Assembly (NCBI GenBank): GCA_029548585.1
Contig: JAKPNC010000194.1
Coordinates: 1-6,084 of the forward strand
Length of the DNA: 6,084 bases
Direction: 5' to 3'
Source of the DNA: a bacterium
Lineage (GTDB): Bacteria > Ratteibacteria > UBA8468 > B48-G9 > JAFGKM01
This document shows positions 1-5,625 of the stretch, one piece after another (the first letter of the stretch is position 1; every line of letters starts with the position of its first letter). The notes below the pieces were generated by a model that was not told the origin of the DNA, ran no database searches, and saw only the letters and a list, made by a program, of their open reading frames with translations. Position numbers and translations under genes: made by a program.

Positions 1-791
1 CGGGTGTGGGCGGCGAAATCTGCAACGCTCTCGTCCCTCCTGTGGCCGATGCCGGTTATCACCGGAAGCGGGCACAGGGAGATGGCTTTTCCTATGGCGT
101 AATTGTCGAAACCGTGAAGGTCCACCTGGTCTCCGCCTCCCCGTATGATGATTACCACGTCGAATTCCTTTCTTCGGTCGACACATTCCGAAATGGCATC
201 GACTACGGATTTTTCTGTCTGCTCGCCCTGCATGAATGCGGGGAAGAGTCTTGTAGAAAAGGTGTAACCGTATTTGTTCAGGGAAAGGGTGTTGATAAAA
301 TCTTCGTAACCGGCGGCAGAGGGAGATGAAATTATGGCTATGCGCTGGGGCACTTCGGGAAATGAAAGCATTCTGTTTTTTCCCAGGAGCCCTTCCTTTT
401 CAAGCCGTTCAAGGATCTTCTTTCTGTGGAGCGCAAATTCCCCCAGGGTATAGGAAGGATCTATATCATCAATGTTCAGCTTGAACCCGTAAAGCTCGTG
501 AAAGAGTATGTTTATGAGCAGAAGCACTTTCAACCCGTCTTTTAACTCCTGGCCCGTAGATTCAGCAAACTTTTTATTTATGTATTCAAACCGGCCTTTC
601 CAGATAACCCCGCCGGATTTCGCCACGACAGCATGCTCGTTTTTTTCCACAAGGTCAAGGTAACAATGCTTTGAGTTCGGGTTAATTCTCAGTCCGGAGA
701 TCTCCGCTGTTACCCAGTAATGAAGTGGAAATGACGATTCAAGCCCGGCCTTCACCGTTTCAAGGAACTCTTTCAGCGTTAATGTTTCCAT
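1..791 (-). CDS. xseA: Exodeoxyribonuclease VII large subunit, N-terminal 263 residues (partial at left edge)
   Basis: This is the large, catalytic subunit of exonuclease VII, which with XseB degrades single-stranded DNA to oligonucleotides in the cytoplasm during repair. Residues about 3-105 form the N-terminal OB-fold (starts METLTLKEFLETVKAGLESS, with VTAEISGL). A linker (TLGEFALHRKKILERLEKEG, about 115-134) leads into the nuclease domain. That domain shows RIAIISSPSAAGYEDF (about 150-165), IIRGGGDQVDLHGFDN (about 215-230) and PVITGIGHRRDESVADFAAHT (about 243-263), which closely match the family signature. The usual GGGS Ser is Asp here, and the central region resembles the variant I associate with Bacteroidetes-like XseA; that is from memory. 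The C-terminal coiled-coil part lies beyond base 1. The ATG at 791 is chosen because an in-frame TAG sits two codons upstream and the OB-fold begins at once. The gene is divergent from the response regulator. xseB would be expected outside the window. Confidence 0.95.
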   Translation of the reverse strand, partial: METLTLKEFLETVKAGLESSFPLHYWVTAEISGLRINPNSKHCYLDLVEKNEHAVVAKSGGVIWKGRFEYINKKFAESTGQELKDGLKVLLLINILFHELYGFKLNIDDIDPSYTLGEFALHRKKILERLEKEGLLGKNRMLSFPEVPQRIAIISSPSAAGYEDFINTLSLNKYGYTFSTRLFPAFMQGEQTEKSVVDAISECVDRRKEFDVVIIIRGGGDQVDLHGFDNYAIGKAISLCPLPVITGIGHRRDESVADFAAHT

Positions 792-798
792 GCCCTAA

Positions 799-826
799 AT
801 TATATCAGAAAGCCATGACAAGTGAA
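799..826 (-). promoter_or_regulatory. Candidate sigma70-type promoter for xseA, possibly leaderless
   Basis: On the minus strand a perfect TATAAT (804 to 799) lies 16 bp downstream of TTCACT (826 to 821), which matches 4 of 6 bases of TTGACA. Only 7 bases (TTAGGGC) separate the -10 box from the xseA ATG, so transcription would begin at or within a base or two of the start codon. Either the transcript is leaderless or nearly so, or the -10 match is coincidental and the AGGG before the ATG is a weak ribosome site on a longer transcript. Confidence 0.4.
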
Positions 827-898
827 AAAGCTTTTTATCAAATGTCTCCAGGGTCCGGTAAATCCTGTGGATGACCGGCGTTCTCTTCATGCAGGCAA

Positions 899-920
899 AA
901 ATATTGCATTAAAAATATTT
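899..920. promoter_or_regulatory. AT-rich inverted repeat upstream of the response regulator (possible operator)
   Basis: AAATATT (899-905) and AATATTT (914-920) are perfect inverted arms separated by 8 bases. The right arm ends directly against the AGGTGG (921-926) that probably serves as ribosome site for the response regulator. The position suits a regulator-binding site or an mRNA hairpin that could mask translation, but AT-rich inverted repeats of this size also arise by chance. Confidence 0.25.
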
Positions 921-938
921 AGGTGGTAAAATTGAAAC

Positions 939-1328
939 GTGGGAACATATATCGAGTCAAAAAGAAAGAAGATCCTTGTTATTGACGATGAGCCCGATTC
1001 CCTTATGACCCTGTCCATGGCTCTGCAGTCTCTTAAGCACGTGGTACTTGAGGCAAGAAACGGGGAGGAGGGGCTTTCCATTTTCAGGAAAGAAAAACCT
1101 GATCTTGTCATCCTTGATATTGTTATGCCTGGAATAGACGGTTGGAAGGTCCTGCAGAAGATAAAGTCAGGATTAAAGAGCAAGCGGGTTCCCGTAATAC
1201 TTGTCACTGCAAAAACCGAGAACCTGAAAGATGCTGATAAGTATAAGCACAAGTGTGATTTCTACATAACAAAACCGTACAATCTTAAACAATTCCTCAT
1301 TATCATAGAGGAAATGATTTCAAAGTGA
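939..1328 (+). CDS. Single-domain response regulator (CheY/Spo0F-like REC protein)
   Basis: The 129-residue protein is almost entirely one receiver (REC) domain and would be a cytoplasmic phospho-acceptor switch. After a short basic N-terminus it shows KILVIDDEPD with the Mg-binding acidic pair D16-D17, VILDIVMPGIDGW with phospho-acceptor D60, the switch Thr in VILVTAK (T90), and the conserved Lys in ITKPY (K112). No DNA-binding or enzymatic output domain follows, so it probably acts by protein contact or in a phosphorelay. The start is GTG at 939: an in-frame TGA at 933-935 rules out anything earlier, and AGGTGG (921-926) is a usable if rather distant ribosome site (12-base spacer). The TTG at 932 is in another frame. 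No histidine kinase lies in the window, so its partner is unknown. It is divergent from xseA and separated from the downstream amidohydrolase by about 210 bp, so a shared operon is doubtful. Confidence 0.9.
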   Translation: MGTYIESKRKKILVIDDEPDSLMTLSMALQSLKHVVLEARNGEEGLSIFRKEKPDLVILDIVMPGIDGWKVLQKIKSGLKSKRVPVILVTAKTENLKDADKYKHKCDFYITKPYNLKQFLIIIEEMISK

Positions 1329-1378
1329 TGCGCCTTTCACGCCTTTTTACATGCATTCTCCTTTCCGGGGCTCTGTAC

Positions 1379-1400
1379 ACATACCGCATCGACATACCGC
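1379..1400. repeat. Short direct repeat ACATACCGC, two copies
   Basis: ACATACCGC occurs at 1379-1387 and again at 1392-1400, with a start-to-start offset of 13 bp, about 20 bp upstream of a TATAAT box. It could be a pair of half-sites for a regulator of the downstream operon. The repeat is only 9 bp, so chance is a real alternative. Confidence 0.25.
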
Positions 1401-1418
1401 TTTTTTACCTGAGGACAG

Positions 1419-1424
1419 TATAAT
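1419..1424 (+). promoter_or_regulatory. Candidate -10 box for the amidohydrolase/oxidoreductase operon
   Basis: A perfect TATAAT at 1419-1424 lies in the gap before the amidohydrolase and would give a leader of roughly 110 bases. No good -35 sits at 16-18 bp. The closest TTGACA-like hexamer, TCGACA (1389-1394), is 24 bp away, which is too far. The box overlaps the ATG of the mini-ORF at 1423, so a promoter here and translation of that mini-ORF are competing readings. Confidence 0.3.
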
Positions 1425-1539
1425 GAAATCACTTCTTGACATCAGTCATATCATGCTTCCATACGCCGCCCTGAAATTGAACCCGTCCGGGATATATGGT
1501 GAGGTGAAAGGTTGTCTGCAAATTCAAGGAGGTTTCTGA
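1423..1539 (+). CDS. Possible 38-codon leader or small ORF upstream of the amidohydrolase (doubtful)
   Basis: An ATG at 1423 is preceded by GAGGA (1411-1415, 7-base spacer). It opens a 38-residue frame starting MKSLLDISHIMLPY and ending in LQIQGGF. The frame ends with TGA at 1537-1539, one base before the amidohydrolase ATG, and its last codons contain the amidohydrolase ribosome site AAGGAGGT. That arrangement would allow translational coupling. I recognise no family, there is no clear signal peptide or membrane span, and the composition is unremarkable. An in-frame ATG at 1351 extends the frame to 62 codons but has no good ribosome site. It could equally be an accidental open frame in a leader. 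Confidence 0.2.
   Translation: MKSLLDISHIMLPYAALKLNPSGIYGEVKGCLQIQGGF
1526..1533 (+). promoter_or_regulatory. Strong ribosome binding site of the amidohydrolase
   Basis: AAGGAGGT is a near-perfect anti-16S match 7 bases before the ATG at 1541. It favours that start over the second ATG at 1544, which would have a 10-base spacer. Confidence 0.85.
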
Positions 1540-1540
1540 A

Positions 1541-2863
1541 ATGATGAAAAATCCGGAAAAGAAGGCGCTTATAAGAAAACTTGTCAAAAAAGAGGAAAAG
1601 GCCGCCCATGAAATGGCATCCAGGATATGGGAGCTGGCTGAACCGCCATTAAAGGAAAGAGAATCCTCAAAGACAATAGCCAGGTATCTTGCGGGAAATG
1701 GGTTCAGGGTAACATGGCCTTTCAAGATGATGCCAACAGCCTTCATGGCTGAGCGCGGAAGCGGTAAGCCTGTTATAGGATTGCTCGGCGAATATGACGC
1801 CCTCCCTGATTGCGGCGAAAAAGCCTCAACGTACGGTCACGGGTGCGGGCATAACTTGTTGGGAGTGGCTTCGGCGGTTGGAGCTGTGGCTGCCGGCAAT
1901 TTTATAGAAAAGAAAAAGATTCCTGGAAAGGTGGTGTACTGGGGTTGTCCGGCGGAAGAGACTCTCGTGGGAAAAGCTTACATGGCCAGGGACGGCGGTT
2001 TTCGTGGCATGGACGCATGTTTGTGCTGGCATCCCTCTTCTGTAAACAGCATTCGTTCTTCAGGGGGATCCGCCCTTGATTCCGTTATGTTCGAGTTCAG
2101 GGGGAAGACATCTCATGCCGCCGCTTCCCCCGAAAGCGGCAGGAGCGCTCTCGACGCTGCCATAATTATGGATGTTTCCGTCAACTACCTGAGGGAACAT
2201 GTTCCCGAGGATGTCCGCATACACTCTGTGATATGCGACGGAGGCAAGGCTCCCAACGTTGTCCCTGAGTATTCCAGGATATGGTATTATGTCAGGAGTA
2301 AAAACCGGGACCAGGTGGATAATGTTTCCCGCCGTATTCTTCTGTGCGCAAAGGGTGCGGCGGCAGCCACGGAAACGGAAGTAAAGGTTACCCGGCTTAC
2401 GGCAATATACAACAGGTTGCGCAACCAGGCTATGGCACAGGTGGTTCTGGATAACTTTCAGCTCTTTGGTCCCCCGGCGGCCGGCCCTGCGGACAGGGAG
2501 AGAGCCAGGGCCCTCGGCAAGAAAGGAAACTTTGCAGATAAGATAAATACAGATCTCGACGGCAGGCAGGGAAGGGCGTCAACCGACGATGATACCGTTT
2601 CATGGTTAGCCCCTCTCGGAGGCTGTTCCGTCGCGTGCGTTTGTAATGGTACGGTTGGGCACAACAGGGAATATGCCATGCAGGTAAAACTGCCTTTTGC
2701 CTACAGGGGCATGATGAGAGCCTCGGAAATCCTTGCGGGTTCTGCCATAGATCTTCTTAGCGACAGGAAGATTCTTGATAAAGCTGTTGGGGAATTCGTG
2801 GCCGCGACAAAGGGATTCCGTTTCGATCCCCTTATACCGAAGAAACAGCGTCCCTGTCCCTGA
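1541..2863 (+). CDS. M20 family metallo-amidohydrolase (M20D, AbgB-like)
   Basis: This 440-residue cytoplasmic enzyme belongs to the di-metal M20D amidohydrolases, which cleave amide bonds of N-acyl or N-aroyl amino acids. The group includes p-aminobenzoyl-glutamate hydrolase AbgB. Its motifs in order are GEYDALP (83-89), YGHGCGHNLLG (98-108; predicted ligands C102 and H104), CPAEE (136-140; general-base E139 and ligand E140), WHP (163-165; ligand H164), GKTSHAAASP (188-197, lid/dimerisation domain), GGKAPNVVP (234-242) and a late GHN with H374 as the last ligand. All expected metal ligands are present, so it should be active. AbgB commonly has STDxGDVS near the C-terminus; here it reads STDDDTVSW (347-355). 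There is no signal peptide. The oxidoreductase follows after 56 bp on the same strand, so they are probably cotranscribed. The substrate cannot be read from sequence, and no AbgA-like partner or AbgT transporter is visible, so a symbol is withheld. Confidence 0.9.
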   Translation: MMKNPEKKALIRKLVKKEEKAAHEMASRIWELAEPPLKERESSKTIARYLAGNGFRVTWPFKMMPTAFMAERGSGKPVIGLLGEYDALPDCGEKASTYGHGCGHNLLGVASAVGAVAAGNFIEKKKIPGKVVYWGCPAEETLVGKAYMARDGGFRGMDACLCWHPSSVNSIRSSGGSALDSVMFEFRGKTSHAAASPESGRSALDAAIIMDVSVNYLREHVPEDVRIHSVICDGGKAPNVVPEYSRIWYYVRSKNRDQVDNVSRRILLCAKGAAAATETEVKVTRLTAIYNRLRNQAMAQVVLDNFQLFGPPAAGPADRERARALGKKGNFADKINTDLDGRQGRASTDDDTVSWLAPLGGCSVACVCNGTVGHNREYAMQVKLPFAYRGMMRASEILAGSAIDLLSDRKILDKAVGEFVAATKGFRFDPLIPKKQRPCP

Positions 2864-2919
2864 TCCTTAAGATGCAGGCCGGATGAATTGTAAGCGTATT
2901 GTCAAACTGCGAGGGACTT

Positions 2920-4164
2920 ATGGAAAAAGTGAAGGTTGCTTTGATAGGATGCGGAGGAATCAGCCGTGAACATGTTGACGCCTACCTTAAATGCCCGGGA
3001 GCCAAGCTTGTTTACTGTGTTGATATAGACGAAAAAGCCGCCAGGGAAAAGGCCGGTATTGCAAAATGCCGTTGGCACACCAATTACCTGGATGTGCTTG
3101 ACGAAGTTGATGCAGTGGATATTTGCACGCCTCCGGACGCGCATGCCGAAATAGCTGTTGAATCGGCCCGGAGGGGCAGGCACGTCCTTACGGAAAAAGT
3201 AATGGCCCGCACGCTTCCCGAGGCCCGCTGGATGATAGAAGAGGCAGAAAAGGCGGGCATCATATTCATGGTTGCATTTGTTCTCCGTTACTGGCCGGAG
3301 TTCAAAGTCATACATGATACATGTGTCGACGGCCGAATCGGCGATATACTGCAGGGCTATATCCAGACCCAGATGAACATGGCGGGGTACTGGCTGAAAA
3401 GTCCGCAGGGAATACAAAAATGGCGGCAGGACCCTTACAGGTTTCCCATGGGAGCGTTCCTTTCCCACGGGTGCCATTACGTGGACCTTCTTCAGTGGTG
3501 CGTGGGAAATATTACAGAAACCTCAGGTTTCAGCCATGCCAAAATATTCGGGGATGTCATTCCCGGAGGCGACGATACAAGCTGTACTGTTTTCAGGCAC
3601 GATAACGGGGCTGTATCCACCTACCTTGAAAGCTGGGCGCTTCCTTATTCCACGGGGGGCATGCGTTTCGAGGTTTACGGCACCGAAGGGTCCGTACAGC
3701 TTTCCCTGCCGGAAGGAGGGCACCGTATTGTAAATCTTCTTAATTCAAAAGGAAAGACGGAATTATATCATTTCAATCCTGAAAAAAAAGAGGATAGCGT
3801 ATTGGCCGGCAGTACTACCGGCCATCAAATGCAGGGTGAAATAGAGCATTTCGTTTCAGCCGTACTTAACGGGCAGCAGCCCCGGACTCACGGCCGCGAG
3901 GGGATTAAATCCATGCAGGTTATACTTGCGGCGGAAGCCGCTGAGCGGGAAGGCCGTGTCATAAATGTCAGTGAGTTTATCAACCGTCCTGAAAACAAGA
4001 AGCCGTGGAACAAGGAAGAGTTCATGTTGTCGGTTAAGAAAAAATACGGCCGGCGCCTGGAAAAAATTAAATCGTGGGACGAATTTCGGTTGGAAGCAAA
4101 GGAAAAATACAGCTGGTACCCGGCAGAAACGGACAAAAAACAACAAGGCTATCCTTCTTCCTGA
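2920..4164 (+). CDS. Gfo/Idh/MocA family NAD(P)-dependent oxidoreductase with C-terminal extension
   Basis: This 414-residue soluble dehydrogenase has an N-terminal Rossmann fold starting VKVALIGCGGISREH (dinucleotide loop at 9-15), VDIDEKAA after beta-2, and DICTPPDAHAEIAVESARRGRHVLTEK. A C-terminal alpha/beta domain includes SHGCHYVDLLQW (182-193) and GTEGSVQLSLPEGG. Such enzymes oxidise or reduce sugars, inositols and related polyols. Two active-site motifs are altered: the usual EKP reads EKV (E92-K93-V94, Lys kept), and the position of the usual catalytic Asp before the conserved His is Ser (S182, with H186 kept). The core ends near VINVSEF (about 353), followed by an unusual 60-residue Lys/Glu/Trp-rich tail (PWNKEEF, SWDEF, EKYSWYP). 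ATG 2920 with GAGGGA at 2911 is preferred to the in-frame TTG at 2899, because the Rossmann strand begins right after it. The gene lies 56 bp after the amidohydrolase, which suggests a shared substrate. The exact substrate is unknown. Confidence 0.9.
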   Translation: MEKVKVALIGCGGISREHVDAYLKCPGAKLVYCVDIDEKAAREKAGIAKCRWHTNYLDVLDEVDAVDICTPPDAHAEIAVESARRGRHVLTEKVMARTLPEARWMIEEAEKAGIIFMVAFVLRYWPEFKVIHDTCVDGRIGDILQGYIQTQMNMAGYWLKSPQGIQKWRQDPYRFPMGAFLSHGCHYVDLLQWCVGNITETSGFSHAKIFGDVIPGGDDTSCTVFRHDNGAVSTYLESWALPYSTGGMRFEVYGTEGSVQLSLPEGGHRIVNLLNSKGKTELYHFNPEKKEDSVLAGSTTGHQMQGEIEHFVSAVLNGQQPRTHGREGIKSMQVILAAEAAEREGRVINVSEFINRPENKKPWNKEEFMLSVKKKYGRRLEKIKSWDEFRLEAKEKYSWYPAETDKKQQGYPSS

Positions 4165-4181
4165 CCTTTACAACCTGTGGC

Positions 4182-4199
4182 CGCAGGCTTCAGCCTGCG
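4182..4199. repeat. REP-like hairpin CGCAGGCTtcAGCCTGCG
   Basis: CGCAGGCT (4182-4189) and AGCCTGCG (4192-4199) are perfect inverted arms around TC, so the structure is a GC-rich stem with effectively a TTCA tetraloop. It starts 18 bases after the oxidoreductase stop. There is no T-run after it, so it is not a standard intrinsic terminator on either strand. It could stabilise the 3' end of the operon mRNA. Similar CAGGCTTCAGCCTG elements recur between genes in many bacterial genomes; that is from general knowledge and was not searched. Confidence 0.65.
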
Positions 4200-4258
4200 T
4201 ACTAACTCCGATGTAACGGCTAAAAATTTTCTGTATTTGTAGCGAGGATAATTTATTG

Positions 4259-4301
4259 GACGCTTTTAACATTGTGAGATATGCATACAGGTAAAGGCGT
4301 C
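4259..4301 (+). other. Long-loop inverted repeat in intergenic region
   Basis: GACGCTTTT (4259-4267) can pair with AAAGGCGTC (4293-4301) over nine positions, with one G-U pair, enclosing 25 bases that include TATGCATA. Bases 4200-4320 otherwise contain no reading frame, tRNA or known riboswitch pattern that I can recognise. The pairing may be part of a structured 3' UTR or small RNA, or may be chance. Confidence 0.2.
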
Positions 4302-4319
4302 TGACTTGTTTCGTTATTC

Positions 4320-4347
4320 GGGATAAATCATTTATCCCACTCTTTTT
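4320..4347 (+). terminator. Intrinsic terminator-like hairpin for the plus-strand operon
   Basis: GGGATAAA (4320-4327) pairs perfectly with TTTATCCC (4331-4338) around a TCA loop, followed after four bases by TTTTT (4343-4347). The stem is rather AT-rich and lies about 155 bases after the oxidoreductase stop. It could end transcripts from the plus strand. On the minus strand no T-run follows the stem. Confidence 0.45.
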
Positions 4348-4382
4348 CCCTCTACCCTTGGGGAGAGAGTTGGGGTGAGGGG
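4348..4382. repeat. REP-like CTCACCCC-type repeat, copy 1
   Basis: CCCTCTACCC (4348-4357) is followed by TTGGGGAGAGAGTTGGGG and TGAGGGG. The front part folds as CTCTACCC-TT-GGGGAGAG with one A-G mismatch. On the minus strand it reads CCCCTCACCCCAACTCTCTC, the widespread interspersed-repeat type whose translation gives the spurious LTPTLSP peptide seen in many genomes. This identification rests on recognition of the pattern. No protein is encoded here. Confidence 0.7.
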
Positions 4383-4397
4383 AGATCTTTTCTCCCT
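4379..4397. repeat. Small hairpin after repeat copy 1
   Basis: GGGAGA (4380-4385) pairs with TCTCCC (4391-4396) around TCTTT, with a possible G-T extension at 4379/4397. It directly adjoins copy 1 and extends the structured repeat block. The purine/pyrimidine-rich composition makes accidental pairing likely in this stretch. Confidence 0.35.
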
Positions 4398-4450
4398 CTC
4401 TCTTTCACCCTTTAACCCCAGGAAAGAAGATCTTTCTAAGTTCTTCTTCA

Positions 4451-4478
4451 TTTCCTTTGGGAGAGAGGATCTTCCCCA
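4451..4478. repeat. Degenerate repeat copy between copies 1 and 2
   Basis: TCCTTTGGGAGAGAGGATCT resembles the CCCTTGGGGAGAGAG core of copy 1 but lacks the TGAGGGG end and the full upstream arm. With the purine/pyrimidine-skewed bases 4383-4488 around it, it looks like a decayed unit of the same repeat block. The stretch has no credible gene. Confidence 0.35.
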
Positions 4479-4488
4479 TCTTCTTCTT

Positions 4489-4525
4489 CCTCTACCCACA
4501 GGGGAGAGGATTGAGGTGAGGGGGT
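4489..4525. repeat. REP-like CTCACCCC-type repeat, copy 2
   Basis: CCTCTACCC (4489-4497), then ACAGGGGAGAG and GATTGAGGTGAGGGGG, aligns along its whole length with copy 1 about 141 bp upstream. The stem CTCTACCC/GGGGAGAG, including the same A-G mismatch, is kept, while the loop differs (ACA instead of TT). Both copies are followed by TCTTTT. It lies about 30 bases beyond the stop of the UROD-like gene, so it would be in that gene's 3' UTR. Confidence 0.7.
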
Positions 4526-4554
4526 CTTTTCCTCCCAACATCCCATCGGGATTT

Positions 4555-5625
4555 TCATCGCGCAGGGCGTTCCCAGAATCTATCTCCCAGTACAACTTCG
4601 TACATGGCCAGGACGTTTTCTAACGGGGTGTCCGCATTTATGGCGTTCGATGAGCAGAATATGTAACCGCCGTTTTTCCCCAGTATGTCAACCGTATGTT
4701 TCACCTTTTCCTGCACTTCTTCTCTTGTCCCTGAGGGAAGAAGCTTTATTGTATCAATGCCCCCCCTGAAAGTCAGCCTGTCTCCATAGGTTTGCTTCAG
4801 GGATAAGATATCCATGCCGTTGGCAGAAACCTGCACCGGGTCCAGGATGGTTACTCCGAGCTTTAAAAGTTCCGGTATTACGGGTGAGATGGCCCCGCAT
4901 GAATGGAAGGCGAACTTCGCACCGTATCCGGAAAAGATTTCACTGAAATCCTTATAATATACAAGCACCTTATTCCTGACATCGTCCAGGGAAATCATCA
5001 GACCCCCGGCAGTGCCGAAATCCTCATAAGTAATGACATAATCAATTTCACCCCCTGCAGGAGGGAGGGCCCTTTTCATGTAGCCTTTCCACCACCCTGC
5101 GATTTCCTCCATTACGTAGTGATAAAACTTTTCGTTTAAAACCATGTCTATCAGGGCCTGTTCCATCCCTCTCAGGAAGAAATAAAGGTACCAGATAAGC
5201 ATGCCCTTCATCAATACGTATTTCTTGTTTGCCCTGATCCGTTCCCGTATCCTTTCAAAGTCGAAATATTCGTAGGATGGAAATCTGTACCCCTTGCGCA
5301 CATCGTCGATGGTCTTCATCCCGGCAAGGGGATTATACGTTTCCATGGTTGTCATTCCTACGGCCGCCTGGATGTTTTTTCTTCTTATACCGAACATATC
5401 TTCCCTGCTTCCGTCGGGGAATGTCCTAAGCGGAGGCCCTATATATTCAGCTCCCAGGTGGCGTACGTCCACGCTGAAGATATTCAAAAGTTCGTCATAA
5501 TCAACCCCGAGCCTTTCCTTCAAACCCTCCTGGATTTCAAAGGTCGGCTGGAAATCAACCAGTGGCCTGTCTGCTTCCTTATGGTCGGTTATCAGTTTAA
5601 ATCTTTCTTTAGGCAAAAGTTCCAT
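4555..5625 (-). CDS. Uroporphyrinogen decarboxylase-fold methyltransferase-like protein (MtaA/CmuA type)
   Basis: The 356-residue protein belongs to the UROD superfamily. Its zinc-binding HxC...C pattern points to the cobalamin-dependent methyltransferase branch rather than to haem synthesis. It starts MELLPKERFKLITDHKEADR, like the usual opening with the family Arg/Lys helix, and continues with YVITYEDFGTAGGLMIS (196-212), FAFHSCGAISPVIPELL (238-254; H241, C243), ILDPVQVSANGMD (260-272), LTFRGGIDT (284-292) and GYIFCSSNAI (320-329; C324 as third ligand). Family members move methyl groups between methylated substrates, a corrinoid protein and an acceptor thiol or folate. No corrinoid-binding (DxHxxG) partner is in the window, so the substrate is unknown. 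It is cytoplasmic. The ATG at 5625 is supported by AAGGTGG just upstream and by the family-like N-terminus. It overlaps the upstream frame by 17 bp, suggesting cotranscription, and is convergent with the oxidoreductase. Confidence 0.85.
   Translation of the reverse strand: MELLPKERFKLITDHKEADRPLVDFQPTFEIQEGLKERLGVDYDELLNIFSVDVRHLGAEYIGPPLRTFPDGSREDMFGIRRKNIQAAVGMTTMETYNPLAGMKTIDDVRKGYRFPSYEYFDFERIRERIRANKKYVLMKGMLIWYLYFFLRGMEQALIDMVLNEKFYHYVMEEIAGWWKGYMKRALPPAGGEIDYVITYEDFGTAGGLMISLDDVRNKVLVYYKDFSEIFSGYGAKFAFHSCGAISPVIPELLKLGVTILDPVQVSANGMDILSLKQTYGDRLTFRGGIDTIKLLPSGTREEVQEKVKHTVDILGKNGGYIFCSSNAINADTPLENVLAMYEVVLGDRFWERPAR

Noticed and set aside
6..329. 107-codon plus-strand frame opposite xseA
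   Set aside because: The minus strand reads as conserved XseA through this whole stretch.
887..1252. 121-codon minus-strand frame opposite the response regulator
   Set aside because: The plus strand encodes an intact REC domain with all signature residues; the antisense frame is incidental.
1329..1356. Terminator after the response regulator (GTGA...TCAC followed by TTTTT)
   Set aside because: The stem would be only four base pairs, too weak to call a terminator.
2899..2919. TTG start at 2899 for the oxidoreductase
   Set aside because: ATG 2920 has a GAGGGA ribosome site and starts right at the Rossmann strand; the extra seven residues add nothing family-like.
2902..3477. 191-codon minus-strand frame opposite the oxidoreductase
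   Set aside because: It lies wholly inside a gene with clear Rossmann and family motifs on the other strand. Its translation has no recognisable domain, so it is a shadow frame.
4348..4525. CRISPR array in the repeat cluster
   Set aside because: There are only two good copies, with differing loops and an irregular spacing of over 100 bp that itself contains decayed repeat. There are no cas genes.
4332..4623. Open frames on both strands across the repeat region (82-87 codons)
   Set aside because: The minus-strand frame contains PLTPTLSP and PLTSILSP strings, which are the translation of the interspersed repeat, and neither frame has a family resemblance or ribosome site.
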